NCBI RefSeq assembly: GCF_000718785.1
Contig: NZ_JOCA01000005.1
Span: forward strand, 62,001-126,000
Length of the DNA stretch: 64,000 bases
DNA from: Streptomyces sp. NRRL WC-3626
GTDB lineage: Bacteria; Actinomycetota; Actinomycetes; Streptomycetales; Streptomycetaceae
Direction of reading: 5' to 3'
Part shown: piece after piece, positions 36,788 to 46,464 of the stretch
How positions within the stretch are numbered: position 1 is the stretch's first letter
Layout of the letters: each line of letters starts with the position of its first letter
Notes under the pieces: model-generated
Databases searched by the model: none
The model's input: the letters and a program-made list of their open reading frames with translations, nothing else
What the model was told of the DNA's origin: nothing
Program-made: the position numbers and the translations under genes

Positions 36788-37746
36788 TGAGCGTCGCCAC
36801 CAAGACCGACAAGATCCAGCGTCTCGCGGAACTGGCCGCCACCAAGGAGACCAGCACCGGCGCCAGCCTCTGGCGTGAGGCGTTCCGACGCCTCAAGCGC
36901 AGCAAGATGGCGATCATCGGCGCGGTCGTCATCGCCCTGTTCGTCGTCCTCGCGATCGTCGGGCCGTACATCGCCCCGTACTCGCCGACCGCCCAGACCT
37001 GGCGCAACGAGGTCTTCCCCAACCGGGGCGAGTTCGTCAACATGCGCGCCGAGAACTGGTTCGGGCTCGACCACCTCGGCCGGGACATGTTCTCCCGCAT
37101 GCTGGTCGGCGCCCGTCAGACGCTGCTCGTCGGCGTCGTCGCCACCCTGATCGGCCTGGTGATCGGCTTCGTCATCGGCGGTCTCGCCGGCGCCTTCGCC
37201 ACCCTCGGCGGCGACACCGGCAGGCGGATCGACTCCGTCATCATGCGCTTCATCGACATCATGCTGGCCATGCCGTCGCTGCTGCTGGCGGTGTCCATCG
37301 CCGCGGTGATGGGTCAGTCGCTGACCACCGTGATGATCGCGGTGGGTGTCGTCCAGATCCCGGTGTTCGCCCGGCTGCTGCGCGGCTCCATGCTGGCGCA
37401 GGGCAGTGCGGAGTACGTGCTCGCGGCCAGGTCCCTGGGTGTACGCAAGCGGCGCATCGTCCTCTCGCAGATCATCCCCAACTCGCTCAGCCCGGTGATC
37501 GTGCAGGCCACGCTCTCCCTGGCCACCGCGATCATCGAGGCGGCCGCCCTGTCCTACCTGGGCCTCGGCAACCCCGACCCGGCGATCCCCGAGTGGGGCG
37601 TCATGCTCACCCAGGCGCAGCGGTTCTTCGACAACGCGCCGATGATGGCGGTCTATCCCGCCGTCGGCATCATCATCACCGCCCTCGGCTTCACCCTCCT
37701 CGGCGAGGCCATGCGGGAAGCCCTCGACCCGAAGCTGAGGGGCTGA
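36787..37746 (+). CDS. Peptide ABC transporter permease (DppC/OppC type)
   Basis: 319 residues. Second permease: cytoplasmic N-terminus with LWREAFRRLKRSKMAIIGAV, the OppC-type first helix, then WFGLDHLGRDMFSRMLVGAR, a DppC hallmark, and five further helices. EAA coupling loop: EYVLAARSLGVRKRRIVLSQ. C-terminal PEWGVMLTQAQRFFDNAP and ALGFTLLGEAMREALDPKLRG are typical. It starts within the stop of the upstream permease and ends 6 bp before the first ATPase gene. Confidence 0.96.
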   Translation: MSVATKTDKIQRLAELAATKETSTGASLWREAFRRLKRSKMAIIGAVVIALFVVLAIVGPYIAPYSPTAQTWRNEVFPNRGEFVNMRAENWFGLDHLGRDMFSRMLVGARQTLLVGVVATLIGLVIGFVIGGLAGAFATLGGDTGRRIDSVIMRFIDIMLAMPSLLLAVSIAAVMGQSLTTVMIAVGVVQIPVFARLLRGSMLAQGSAEYVLAARSLGVRKRRIVLSQIIPNSLSPVIVQATLSLATAIIEAAALSYLGLGNPDPAIPEWGVMLTQAQRFFDNAPMMAVYPAVGIIITALGFTLLGEAMREALDPKLRG

Positions 37747-37752
37747 ACCACT

Positions 37753-38750
<998 letters not shown>

Positions 38751-38754
<4 letters not shown>

Positions 38755-40004
38755 GCCTGCTCGAACTGGACGGCGTCAAGGTCCACTTCCCCATCAAGAA
38801 GGGCGTCTTCGTCGACCGCACGGTCGGTCACGTCTACGCCGTGGACGGGGTGTCCCTCAAGGTCGAGGCCGGCGAGACCTACGGTCTGGTCGGCGAGTCC
38901 GGCTGTGGCAAGACCACCCTCGGGCGGTCCGTGCTGCGGCTGGTGGACATCACCGAGGGGTCCGTCGTCCTCGACGGCACCGACCTGGCGAAGCTGCCGG
39001 GCGAGGAGATGCGCCGCTTCCGGCGCCGGCTCCAGATGGTCTTCCAGGACCCGCTGGGCTCGCTCAACCCCCGGCAGAACATCGAGTCGATCCTGTCCGA
39101 GGGCATGGTCGCCCACGGCATCGGCAAGGACCAGGAAGAGCGCCGGGAGAAGATCAAGTCGATCCTGGACAAGGTCGGCCTGCCCTCCAACGCGCTCGCG
39201 CGCTACCCGCACGAGTTCTCCGGCGGCCAGCGCCAGCGCATCGGCATCGCCCGCGCCCTCGTCCTCGAACCCGACGTGATCATCTGCGACGAGCCGGTCT
39301 CCGCGCTCGACGTGTCGGTGCAGGCGCAGGTCATCAACCTGCTGGACGATCTCCAGGAGGAGCTGGGCCTCACCTATGTGGTGATCGCCCACGACCTCGC
39401 CGTCGTCCGGCACATCTCCGACACCATCGGTGTGATGTACCTGGGTTCGCTGGTCGAGGAGGCGCCGAGCGACGCGCTGTACGCCGAGCCGAAGCACCCG
39501 TACACCAAGGCCCTGATGTCGGCCGTGCCGGTGCCGGACCCCGAGGTGGAGGACAAGCGCGAGCGCATCCTCCTCACCGGCGACCTGCCCTCTCCGGCCA
39601 ACCCGCCGAGCGGCTGCCGCTTCCACACGCGCTGCCCGTGGGCACAGGCCTCGCGCTGCGCGACGGAGCGGCCGGAACTGCGGGAGATCGGCGGCGGCCA
39701 CCGGGTGGCCTGCCACTTCGCCGAGGAGATCGCGTCCGGGGCGCTGGAGCTGACCCGGCCCACGGGCATCGAGGCCGTCACGGCGGGAGAAGACGTGGTG
39801 GTCGAGCCGACCGTGGCCGAGGCGGAGGTTCCCTCGGTACTCCTGCCGGCCGACTCGACGACCAAGCCGGACGCCGCGGCGGTCAAGGAGAAGATGCCGA
39901 CGGCAGCCGACGCGCCGGGCGACCGGACGGCCGACGCCGCCGCGAAGGACTCCGACGCCGCGGCGCCGGAAGAGTCCGGCAAGGGCTCGGGCGGTACCGT
40001 CTGA
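38751..40004 (+). CDS. Peptide ABC transporter ATP-binding protein (DppF/OppF type) with acidic tail
   Basis: 417 residues from ATG 38751, overlapping the previous stop. Walker A GESGCGKTTLGRSVL, Q-loop VFQDPLGSLNPR, signature FSGGQRQRIGIARALV, Walker B IICDEPVSALDVS and H-loop IAHDLAVV are intact; FHTRCPWAQASRCATERPEL is the C-terminal oligopeptide motif. OppF proteins usually end soon after this; here about 85 further residues of Ala/Asp/Glu/Lys low complexity follow (DAAAPEESGKGSGGTV at the end), probably disordered. Last gene of the transporter operon, followed at 40073 by a strong terminator. Confidence 0.95.
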
Positions 40005-40072
40005 CCGGCCGCCGTACTTCTCGAACCTTCCGGCAGCTCCGCTGATCGGTCCGAGGTAGCAAGTCCCCATCG

Positions 40073-40110
40073 CCCCCCGCCTTGCTTTGCAAGGCGGGGG
40101 GTTCTTGTTG
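40073..40110 (+). terminator. Rho-independent terminator of the ABC transporter operon
   Basis: A perfect 13-bp stem (40073-40085 with 40089-40101; CCCCCCGCCTTGC against GCAAGGCGGGGGG) with a TTT loop, followed by TTCTTGTTG. It is a classic intrinsic terminator, 68 bp after the last ATPase gene. Confidence 0.93.
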
Positions 40111-40125
40111 GGTGAGAATGTAAGG

Positions 40126-40782
40126 GTGCTCCAGCAACTGTTCAGTCCGTCCGTCCTGCATACGCTCGACCTGATCGGCATCTTCGTCTTCGCGATCTCC
40201 GGCGCCCTGCTGGCCGTCCGCAAGAACTTCGACGTCTTCGGCATCGCCGTGCTCGCCGAGGTCACCGCGCTCGGCGGCGGGCTCTTCCGCGACCTGGTCA
40301 TCGGCGCCGTACCGCCGGCCGCCTTCACGGACCTGGGGTACTTCGTCACCCCGCTCTTCGCCACGGTCCTGGTGTTCTTCCTCCATCCGCACGTGGAGCG
40401 CATCCAGACCGGTGTCAACGTGTTCGACGCGGCAGGCCTCGGCCTGTTCTGCGTCGTCGGCACGACCAAGGCGTACGACTACGGCCTCGGCCTGACCGCC
40501 TCCGCCTGCCTCGGCCTCGCGACAGCCGTCGGCGGCGGTGTGCTGCGGGACGTGCTCGCCAACGAGGTGCCGTCGCTGCTGCGCTGGGACCGCGACCTGT
40601 ACGCCGTACCGGCCATCGTCGGCGCCACCCTGACCGCGCTGTGCATCCGCCTCGACGTGCTGAACGCGGCGACCAGCACCGTCGCCGTGGTCACGGCGTT
40701 CGTGCTGCGGCTGCTCGCGATGCGCTACCACTGGCGGGCCCCTCGGGCCTGGCACCGCCGTTCGACGGTCAGTGAGGAGTAG
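40126..40782 (+). CDS. TRIC (UPF0126)-family cation channel protein
   Basis: 218 residues from GTG 40126; a longer frame upstream overlaps the terminator and is rejected. Two homologous three-helix halves, each with the Gly-rich family motif: TALGGGLFRDLVIGAVPP and TAVGGGVLRDVLANEVPS. Further features are LDLIGIFVFAISGALLAVRK near the N-terminus and FDAAGLGLFCVVGTTKA in the middle, with about six or seven membrane helices in total. Prokaryotic members form trimeric cation channels; the physiological role in bacteria is unclear. The start is only 15 bp beyond the upstream terminator, so it must have its own start signal close by or a leaderless message; no convincing ribosome binding site is visible. 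Confidence 0.9.
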   Translation: MLQQLFSPSVLHTLDLIGIFVFAISGALLAVRKNFDVFGIAVLAEVTALGGGLFRDLVIGAVPPAAFTDLGYFVTPLFATVLVFFLHPHVERIQTGVNVFDAAGLGLFCVVGTTKAYDYGLGLTASACLGLATAVGGGVLRDVLANEVPSLLRWDRDLYAVPAIVGATLTALCIRLDVLNAATSTVAVVTAFVLRLLAMRYHWRAPRAWHRRSTVSEE

Positions 40783-40841
40783 TCAGCGCGACCGCAAGAG
40801 AAAAGCTACCGCTTAGTATTATCCTCTTGTACTGTTCAGTC

Positions 40842-41699
40842 ATGCCAGAAGCAGCCTCCGCCCAGCCCACCCGGGCCTCCATCGGCGCCAGTGAGTTCGA
40901 CCGCGACACCGCGGTCACCCCGCGCGAGCCCGGCGTCTACGACATCGACCTCTCCGCCGGCTGGACGATCATCAACGCCGTCAACGGCGGTTATCTGCTG
41001 GCCGTCCTGGGCCGCGCGCTCGCGGACGCCCTGCCGCACTCCGACCCGTTCACCATCTCGGCGCACTATCTGACCGCCTCCCAGCCGGGCCCGGCGGTCG
41101 TCCGCACCGAGGCCGTGCGCACGGGACGGACCCTGTCGACCGGTCAGGCGTCCCTCTTCCAGCGGGACGAGGAGGGGCGCGAGGTGGAGCGCATCCGCGT
41201 CCTCGCCTCGTACGGCGACCTGGACGCCCTCCCCGACGACGTCCGTACGACGGCCGAGCCGCCCGCGATACCGCCGATGGAGCAGTGCTTCGGCCCCGAG
41301 GACGGTCCCGCCCCCGTCGACGGCAGCTCCGCCATCACCGAGCGTCTGATGCTCAAGCTCGACCCGTCGACGCTGGGGTGGGCGCTCGGACAGCCGTCGG
41401 GCAAGGGGGAGATGCGGGCATGGTTCGGCCTGGCCGACGGCCGGGACCCGGACCCGTTCGCACTGCTCCTGGCGGTGGACGCGCTGCCCCCGACCGCCTT
41501 CGAACTGGGTCTGTCCGGCTGGGTCCCCACGGTGGAACTGACGGTCCACGTCCGCAGCCGCCCCGCCCCGGGCCCCCTGCGCGTCTCGGTCACCACCCGC
41601 AACCTGGCCGGCGGCTTCCTGGAGGAGGACGCGGAGGTCTGGGACAGCAAGGACCGCCTGGTGGCCCAGTCCCGCCAACTGGCAAGGGCCCGCCTGTAG
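40842..41699 (+). CDS. Thioesterase-family protein (double hot-dog, acyl-CoA thioesterase-like)
   Basis: 285 residues from ATG 40842. N-terminal hot-dog: YDIDLSAGWTIINAVNGGYL and ALPHSDPFTISAHYLTASQP; C-terminal hot-dog: MRAWFGLADGRDPDPFALLL, VDALPPTAFELG and WVPTVELTVHVRSRPAPGPL, ending AEVWDSKDRLVAQSRQLA. This is the TesB-like / 4HBT_3 layout of actinobacterial thioesterases acting on acyl-CoA esters. Substrate unknown. A likely -10 box (TAGTAT, 40814-40819) sits about 22 bp before the ATG, so the leader is short. The sequence between it and the ATG shares GTAC and TGTTC elements with the tetR intergenic region 1.6 kb downstream, so common control is possible. Confidence 0.88.
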   Translation: MPEAASAQPTRASIGASEFDRDTAVTPREPGVYDIDLSAGWTIINAVNGGYLLAVLGRALADALPHSDPFTISAHYLTASQPGPAVVRTEAVRTGRTLSTGQASLFQRDEEGREVERIRVLASYGDLDALPDDVRTTAEPPAIPPMEQCFGPEDGPAPVDGSSAITERLMLKLDPSTLGWALGQPSGKGEMRAWFGLADGRDPDPFALLLAVDALPPTAFELGLSGWVPTVELTVHVRSRPAPGPLRVSVTTRNLAGGFLEEDAEVWDSKDRLVAQSRQLARARL

Positions 41700-41728
41700 T
41701 TACCCCGAATCAGCCCTTCCGCACCACC

Positions 41729-41813
41729 CAGCCCCTCCGGCGTTTGAGGAGCCGGGGCCCGGGGGCAGAGCCCCCGGAGGCCGGGAACGGGAAGGGGCGG
41801 CGGGGGCGAGAAA
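41729..41813 (+). repeat. Streptomyces interspersed intergenic repeat, copy A
   Basis: Contains GCCCCTCCGGCGTTTGAGGA, then a GC-rich inverted part (GGGCCCGGGGGC and AGAGCCCCCGGAGGCC), then GGGAAGGGGCGGCGGGGGCG. A second copy lies at 53482-53561. I know this type of element as common between Streptomyces genes. It can fold into a long stem-loop and probably acts as a transcript end for the thioesterase gene. Confidence 0.85.
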
Positions 41814-41824
41814 AAGGCCCCCCG

Positions 41825-42457
41825 TCACCCACCCCCCACCCAATGCGCACGCCCGATGCCGATCAACCGCATCCGCCGCACCGCGTCCCGAACCACCCGC
41901 TCCCGCTCGCCCGCCCCATCCCCCACCGCCTCCAGCAAAGCCGAAGCCGTCACCAGCATCTGATCCACGTACAACTGCGCCAGCATCAGCAGATCCTCCG
42001 GCTCCCACCCCAGCGACACCGGATCGGAAGCCAACGCGTCCCGCACCTCCCCGGCGAACAACGCCAACTGCTCCCGTATCGCCCCCCGCACCACCCGCAC
42101 CCCCCCATGCCGCTCCCGCGCGATGAACCGCACATGCGCCGGATACGCGTCCACATGCCCGGCGATCAACTCCACCGCCCGGGCGACGCGTTCGTCACCG
42201 TCCCCCGTCGTGGACACGATGGTCCGGATCATCGGATGAAGACTCCCCAGCGCCTCCTCCACCAGCGCCACCCCCAGATCCTCGACGGACCGGAAGTGCC
42301 GGTAGAAGGCGGTCGGCGCCACCCCCACCGCACGCGTGACCTCACGCAGCCCGAGGCTGCTCAGACTCTGCTCCTCCAGCAGTCCGAGCGCCGCGTCGAG
42401 CAGTGCCCGCCGTGTCTTCTGCTTCTGGGCCTGCCGGGCACCGAGGGTGTGACTCAT
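41825..42457 (-). CDS. TetR/AcrR-family transcriptional regulator
   Basis: 210 residues. The N-terminal helix-turn-helix is TRRALLDAALGLLEEQSLSS followed by LGLREVTRAVGVAPTAFYRHF, a textbook TetR DNA-binding domain (residues about 15-60). The C-terminal domain, FIARERHGGVRVVRGAIREQ and beyond, is the variable ligand-binding part and gives no ligand. It is divergent from two small membrane-protein genes, the usual autoregulatory arrangement. The 100-bp gap holds two AACAACTGT elements that could be its operators. It faces the thioesterase gene convergently; a fatty-acyl ligand would fit, but that is a guess. Confidence 0.95.
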   Translation of the reverse strand: MSHTLGARQAQKQKTRRALLDAALGLLEEQSLSSLGLREVTRAVGVAPTAFYRHFRSVEDLGVALVEEALGSLHPMIRTIVSTTGDGDERVARAVELIAGHVDAYPAHVRFIARERHGGVRVVRGAIREQLALFAGEVRDALASDPVSLGWEPEDLLMLAQLYVDQMLVTASALLEAVGDGAGERERVVRDAVRRMRLIGIGRAHWVGGG

Positions 42458-42468
42458 GCCATCCAGTC

Positions 42469-42534
42469 AACAACTGTTCTCCCAGCATGGGAAGCCGCGG
42501 AAGGGTTAGACTGAAAAGTCAGTGAACAACTGTA
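42469..42534. promoter_or_regulatory. Candidate TetR operator pair and divergent promoter
   Basis: AACAACTGTT at 42469-42478 (an imperfect palindrome, AACA/TGTT) lies 12 bp upstream of the tetR start. AACAACTGTA at 42525-42534 lies 23 bp before the small membrane-protein gene. Between them TAGACT (42507-42512) is a good -10 box for the plus-strand genes, putting the second element just downstream of the likely transcript start, where a repressor would block. Confidence 0.4.
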
Positions 42535-42557
42535 CGCAAAGTCTCGGAGGGATCCAC

Positions 42558-42719
42558 ATGCTGTTCCTCGTAGCGACACTCCTCCTTCTCGGCGTAGCAC
42601 TCGGCACGGTCGTCCACGCCCCGCTCACCTTCTCCCTGGCCGCGGGCGCGGTCATCGCCGTATGGCTGGGCATCTTCACGCTCCGCGAGCGCCGCGGCGG
42701 CGAACGTCCGACAAGCTGA
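42558..42719 (+). CDS. Small membrane protein, 53 residues
   Basis: ATG 42558 has TCGGAGGGATC ideally placed upstream; a start at 42522 in the same frame would lie upstream of that site and is rejected. Two transmembrane helices ([20 protein letters not shown] and [19 protein letters not shown]) and a charged C-terminal tail [12 protein letters not shown] do not recognise a family name; small proteins like this beside tetR genes recur in Streptomyces by my recollection. It precedes the next membrane gene by 26 bp and probably shares the promoter controlled by the divergent TetR. Confidence 0.75.
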   Translation: MLFLVATLLLLGVALGTVVHAPLTFSLAAGAVIAVWLGIFTLRERRGGERPTS

Positions 42720-42745
42720 CCCCCACACGGACCGAGGAATCCACC

Positions 42746-43012
42746 ATGCACCTCACCGCAACGGCCACCCGCCGCACCACCGCCCGCGACGCCGACGGCA
42801 TGGCAGTCGCCTCCTTCGTCCTGGGCCTGCTGGGCCTGCTCGTCCTCAACGTCTTCCTAGGACCGACCGCGATCGTGCTGGCGGCCGTGGCACTGTGGCG
42901 GGGCACGACCCGGCGCGGCCGCGCACTCCTGGGCCTGGGCCTCGGCATCGCCGACCTCCTCGTCCTCGCCGCGTTCGTCCAGGCGGACAACACGATCTCG
43001 TGGAGCTTCTGA
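42746..43012 (+). CDS. Small DUF4190-like membrane protein
   Basis: 88 residues from ATG 42746 with GAGGAA 8 bases upstream. After a Thr/Arg-rich start comes [20 protein letters not shown], then [20 protein letters not shown] and [20 protein letters not shown]: two to three membrane segments in the arrangement of the DUF4190 family (A-x-FVLGLLG... LGP.A..L..VAL). Function unknown. Cotranscribed with the preceding 53-residue membrane protein by spacing and divergent from tetR. Confidence 0.75.
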   Translation: MHLTATATRRTTARDADGMAVASFVLGLLGLLVLNVFLGPTAIVLAAVALWRGTTRRGRALLGLGLGIADLLVLAAFVQADNTISWSF

Positions 43013-43098
43013 GCGGGCGGCACTCCCCGGCCAACCGCGAGACCCGGCCAACCGCCCCCCGCGACCCCCGCACCGGGCCCCGTAGAATCGGCCCCACC

Positions 43099-44268
43099 AT
43101 GGCTTACCTCGACCACGCCGCGACCACCCCGATGCTTCCCGAGGCGGTCGAGGCGCTCACCGCGCACCTGGGCGTCACCGGCAACGCCTCCTCCCTCCAC
43201 GCGGCCGGCCGCCGCGCCCGGCGCACCGTCGAGGAGGCCCGCGAGACCCTCGCCGAGTCCCTCGGCGCCCGCCCCAGCGAGATCGTCCTCACCTCCGGCG
43301 GGACGGAGGCCGACAACCTCGCCGTGAAGGGCCTCTACTGGTCCCGCCGCGACGCCGACCCGGCCCGCACCCGCATCCTCGCCGGCCCCGTCGAACACCA
43401 CGCCGTCCTCGACGCCGTCCACTGGCTCGGCGAGCACGAGGGCGCCACCGTCGAGTACCTGCCCGTCGACGCATACGGCAGGGTGCACCCGGAGGCCCTG
43501 CGCGAGGCCATCGCCCGCGACCCCGACGACGTCGCCCTCGCCACGGTCATGTGGGCCAACAACGAGATCGGGACGATCCTGCCGGTCCGCGAACTCGCCG
43601 AGACGGCCGCCGAGTTCGGCGTACCGCTGCACTCCGACGCGGTCCAGGCCTTCGGTCAGATCCCGGTGGACTTCGCCGCGTCGGGGCTCGCCGCGATGAC
43701 CGTGTCCGGCCACAAGATCGGCGGCCCGTACGGCATCGGCGCGCTGGTCCTGGGCCGCGAGCACACCCCCGTACCCGTACTCCACGGCGGCGGCCAGGAA
43801 CGCCACGTCCGCTCCGGCACCCTCGACGTCCCCGCCGTCGCCTCCTTCGCGACCGCCGGACGGCTCGCCGCCGAACAGCGGGAGTGGTTCGCCCGCGAGA
43901 TCGGCACGCTGCGCGACGACCTGGTCACCGCGGTCCTCGACGCCGTCCCGGACGCCATCCTCGGCGGCGACCCCGCTCCCGGGGGACGCCTTCCGGCCAA
44001 CGCGCACTTCATCTTCCCCGGCTGCGAGGGCGACTCCCTGCTCCTCCTCCTCGACGCCCAGGGCATCGAATGCTCCACCGGCTCCGCCTGCACCGCCGGC
44101 GTGGCCCAGCCCAGCCACGTCCTCCTGGCCACCGGGGTGGACCCCGACCTCGCCCGCGGCACCCTCCGCTTCTCCCTCGGCCACACCTCCACGGAAGCCG
44201 ACGTGGAGGCCGTGGCCAAGGCCATCGGCCCGGCGGTCGAACGAGCCCGCGCGGCGGGCCTGACGTAA
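43099..44268 (+). CDS. Cysteine desulfurase (NifS/IscS family)
   Basis: 389 residues. PLP-dependent release of sulfur from cysteine as an enzyme persulfide. N-terminal [38 protein letters not shown] lysine in [17 protein letters not shown], and the persulfide Cys in [20 protein letters not shown]. Start ATG 43099 is preceded by a fine -10 box, TAGAAT (43083-43088), only 11 bp upstream, so the message has almost no leader and no ribosome binding site is seen. In many actinobacteria this gene lies just upstream of mnmA, whose product needs the sulfur for tRNA 2-thiouridine; here the two are separated by a three-gene insert and the amidase gene, which keep the pair 2.9 kb apart. Confidence 0.95.
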   Translation: MAYLDHAATTPMLPEAVEALTAHLGVTGNASSLHAAGRRARRTVEEARETLAESLGARPSEIVLTSGGTEADNLAVKGLYWSRRDADPARTRILAGPVEHHAVLDAVHWLGEHEGATVEYLPVDAYGRVHPEALREAIARDPDDVALATVMWANNEIGTILPVRELAETAAEFGVPLHSDAVQAFGQIPVDFAASGLAAMTVSGHKIGGPYGIGALVLGREHTPVPVLHGGGQERHVRSGTLDVPAVASFATAGRLAAEQREWFAREIGTLRDDLVTAVLDAVPDAILGGDPAPGGRLPANAHFIFPGCEGDSLLLLLDAQGIECSTGSACTAGVAQPSHVLLATGVDPDLARGTLRFSLGHTSTEADVEAVAKAIGPAVERARAAGLT

Positions 44269-44312
44269 GCCGTCGGTAGCCTGACCGGCGCGGAGTTACC
44301 TTCACCGCACGC

Positions 44313-44894
44313 ATGATCAACGGCCACTGGGACAAACTGTCCCGGATCCCCAAGGCCGGCAGCTGGCTGACCCGAGTGCCGACCGGCGCGCTCGCCGGTT
44401 CCGATGAAGCGGCGATGCTCGCCGGACACATGCGCAAGGGCGCCTTCTACCTGCCGACCTCCACCGAGGCGAACCTGCTCCGCGTCGCCCAGCGCGGCGG
44501 TCTCGCCAACGCGGCCAAGGCCGCCGGATGGATTCGCGGCGCCGGTATCGTCGGATCCGCCGGCGCCACCGCCTGGGGCGTGGCCAACCTGGCGACCATG
44601 GACCACGGCAAGGCGTGGAAGGAGGACAAGGCCAAGTACCTCTCCAACTGGACCGGTACGGCCTTCAACGCCTCGCTCACCGCCGCGATGATCGCTCCCA
44701 ACCCGGTCACCATCGGTCTCGCCGTCGGCACCGGTCTCGCCTATGCCGGAACCCTGATCTGGGACAACTCGGACAAGATCGAGGCGGCCGCGGAGGAGGC
44801 AGCGGACTGGGTCGGTGACAAGGCCGAAAAGGCGGGAGAGGCCATCTCCGACGGTGCCAAGAAACTCGGCAGCGCCCTCAATCCGTTCGACTGA
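44313..44894 (+). CDS. Glycine-zipper helical protein, possible ESX-type effector remnant
   Basis: 193 residues. The middle part contains AGIVGSAGATAWGVANLATM and NASLTAAMIAPNPVTIGLAV followed by GTGLAYAGTLIWDN, Gly/Ala-rich segments that could insert in a membrane. It ends in a charged helix (KIEAAAEEAADWVGDKAEKA) and SALNPFD. This C-terminal pattern is one I associate with Streptomyces WXG100-domain proteins, but the WXG100 domain itself is missing. ATG 44313 has GGAGTT about 15 bases upstream, which is weak. First of three codirectional genes between the desulfurase and the amidase. I do not recognise a defined family. Confidence 0.65.
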   Translation: MINGHWDKLSRIPKAGSWLTRVPTGALAGSDEAAMLAGHMRKGAFYLPTSTEANLLRVAQRGGLANAAKAAGWIRGAGIVGSAGATAWGVANLATMDHGKAWKEDKAKYLSNWTGTAFNASLTAAMIAPNPVTIGLAVGTGLAYAGTLIWDNSDKIEAAAEEAADWVGDKAEKAGEAISDGAKKLGSALNPFD

Positions 44895-44941
44895 AGCCGG
44901 CCATGGCACATCCGCGCCGAGCGGCGCGGGGGGAAGGGATC

Positions 44942-45517
44942 ATGCAGCAGACGTACACCCTGGAACACTGGGAAGACCGGTCAGGCCATCGGCTGACCTG
45001 GAAGTTCGGGTACCGGGGAACGGCAGGTGAGTTCGGGCGGATCGAGGTGGTCTACCCGGCGAAGCGGCACGGCGACCGTCATGTCACCGAGGTCAGCGGG
45101 GACACCGTCCCCGCCACTTCCTTCGACGGCTGGGCCTACGGACGTAAGCCCTCCCTCCACATGGCGCAGCTCAGCACCGGTGGGACCGGAATCCGCATCA
45201 AGCGCAACCGCTGGGCACAGACCAGAGCCGGACGTGCCCTGCGCATGCAGGCCGCCGGGCGGGAGTACCGCTATCTGGCGACCGGCCGACGGCACCGCGA
45301 CCGCGCCCTGATCCGCGACGGCGTCGAGATCCGGACCGGCCGGCACGGCAGCGGCGCTCGGAAGAAGGCCACCTTCACCGTCCTCGGTCCGGCCGACGCC
45401 ACCGACCTCGCGCTGGCCGCCGTGCTGGTCGGCGTCAACACCCGCAACCTCACCCGGGGCGGCGCCGTCCGCGCTTTCCTCAACAGGTCGCTGAACTGGC
45501 TGGAGATCTTCCAGTGA
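44942..45517 (+). CDS. Uncharacterised strand-rich protein
   Basis: 191 residues from ATG 44942, chosen over ATG 44903 because GGGGGGAAGGG lies right before it. The N-terminus is YTLEHWEDRSGHRLTWKFGY with several short strands, then the very basic GTGIRIKRNRWAQTRAGRAL and YRYLATGRRHRDRALIRDGV segments, and a C-terminal helix pair (ATDLALAAVLVGVNTRNLTR). No catalytic motif or membrane segment stands out. It follows the glycine-zipper gene by 47 bp and precedes the next gene by 60 bp. Function unknown. Confidence 0.75.
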   Translation: MQQTYTLEHWEDRSGHRLTWKFGYRGTAGEFGRIEVVYPAKRHGDRHVTEVSGDTVPATSFDGWAYGRKPSLHMAQLSTGGTGIRIKRNRWAQTRAGRALRMQAAGREYRYLATGRRHRDRALIRDGVEIRTGRHGSGARKKATFTVLGPADATDLALAAVLVGVNTRNLTRGGAVRAFLNRSLNWLEIFQ

Positions 45518-45577
45518 CCTCGTGAACCGCCTGCGTCATCGCCGTCCGATCCTTCCGCCGCCGACGAAAGCGACACA

Positions 45578-46417
45578 ATGCCCTCGTATGACAGCACCCG
45601 GGGCCGGTTCCGTCTTGCCGAGAGTCACCTGGCCGTCCTCCGCCACCGCGTCGAAGGGGAGGATGTGCCCCCGGAACTGGCCGGGGCCGACCGTGAACTG
45701 CGCGAGGCCGGCCTCACGGACCGGTCCGGAAACCTCGACCTTATGGTGAGCCCGCTGGTCGGCACCCTGCGGGCCCCCGCAGTCGTCCTCCACGTGGAGG
45801 CGTTGGGCGAGCACGGAACCCTCCACCACGGCGTCACCATCGGCGACGGCTACGTCTACTCCCACGAGTCATGGCCGGGCTCCGAGGAGTCGGAGTACGT
45901 CCGGCTGGAGCCGGCCATGCTCGTCTGGGCGCTGGCCCGGATGGTCAATCTCCAGGGAGAGGACACCGTGGAGGTCGCCACGCCCGTGGTCGAGGCGACC
46001 ACGGCCGTCCTCGACGCGGGGCTCGACACCCTGGACAGTCTCCACGGCCTGACGGCCGAGGAGGGCGTCGACCGGGTGGCCGAGGCGCTGAAAGGTGCCG
46101 GACTCACCGGGACGTCCCAGCTCACTACGCTTGCCAAGCTGATCGCCGGGATGCGTTCCAGCTGGCGGATGACCGCCGCGTGGCAGGGACACGACGGCGG
46201 GGCCCCGGCCCCGCGGGTTCGCGGGTTCGCTGTGTGGGACTGCGGGCCCCTCGGCTACTGGCATCGCCAGCTGCCCGCCGAGCCCATCCTGCCCGGTCAG
46301 GTGGACGACACCACCCCGCTCAAGCTGGTCCGGATCGACGCCAAGGAGGTCTGGCAGCTGATCACCGACCTGCTTCCGGCCGCAGAGGAGTTCGCGGGAG
46401 CGCCGCAGCCGGGGTGA
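45578..46417 (+). CDS. Uncharacterised protein, possibly EspG-like (ESX chaperone) fold
   Basis: 279 residues. An N-terminal helix/strand unit (LAVLRHRVEGEDVPPELAGA), then LREAGLTDRSGNLDLMVSPL, strands APAVVLHVEALGEHGTLHHG and VTIGDGYVYSHESWPGSE, and a helix LEPAMLVWALARMVNL. A second half of similar layout ends in VRIDAKEVWQLITDLLP. This order and size recall EspG, the cytosolic chaperone of ESX substrates in mycobacteria and their relatives, which has two such halves. The resemblance is structural and by eye only; no family motif proves it. Downstream of the glycine-zipper protein it could be a chaperone for it. The ribosome binding site is weak. Confidence 0.6.
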   Translation: MPSYDSTRGRFRLAESHLAVLRHRVEGEDVPPELAGADRELREAGLTDRSGNLDLMVSPLVGTLRAPAVVLHVEALGEHGTLHHGVTIGDGYVYSHESWPGSEESEYVRLEPAMLVWALARMVNLQGEDTVEVATPVVEATTAVLDAGLDTLDSLHGLTAEEGVDRVAEALKGAGLTGTSQLTTLAKLIAGMRSSWRMTAAWQGHDGGAPAPRVRGFAVWDCGPLGYWHRQLPAEPILPGQVDDTTPLKLVRIDAKEVWQLITDLLPAAEEFAGAPQPG

Positions 46418-46464
46418 GCGGTCACTGTCCTGCCCGGCGCACAGAGCCGGGCGGCGGGCCTGAC

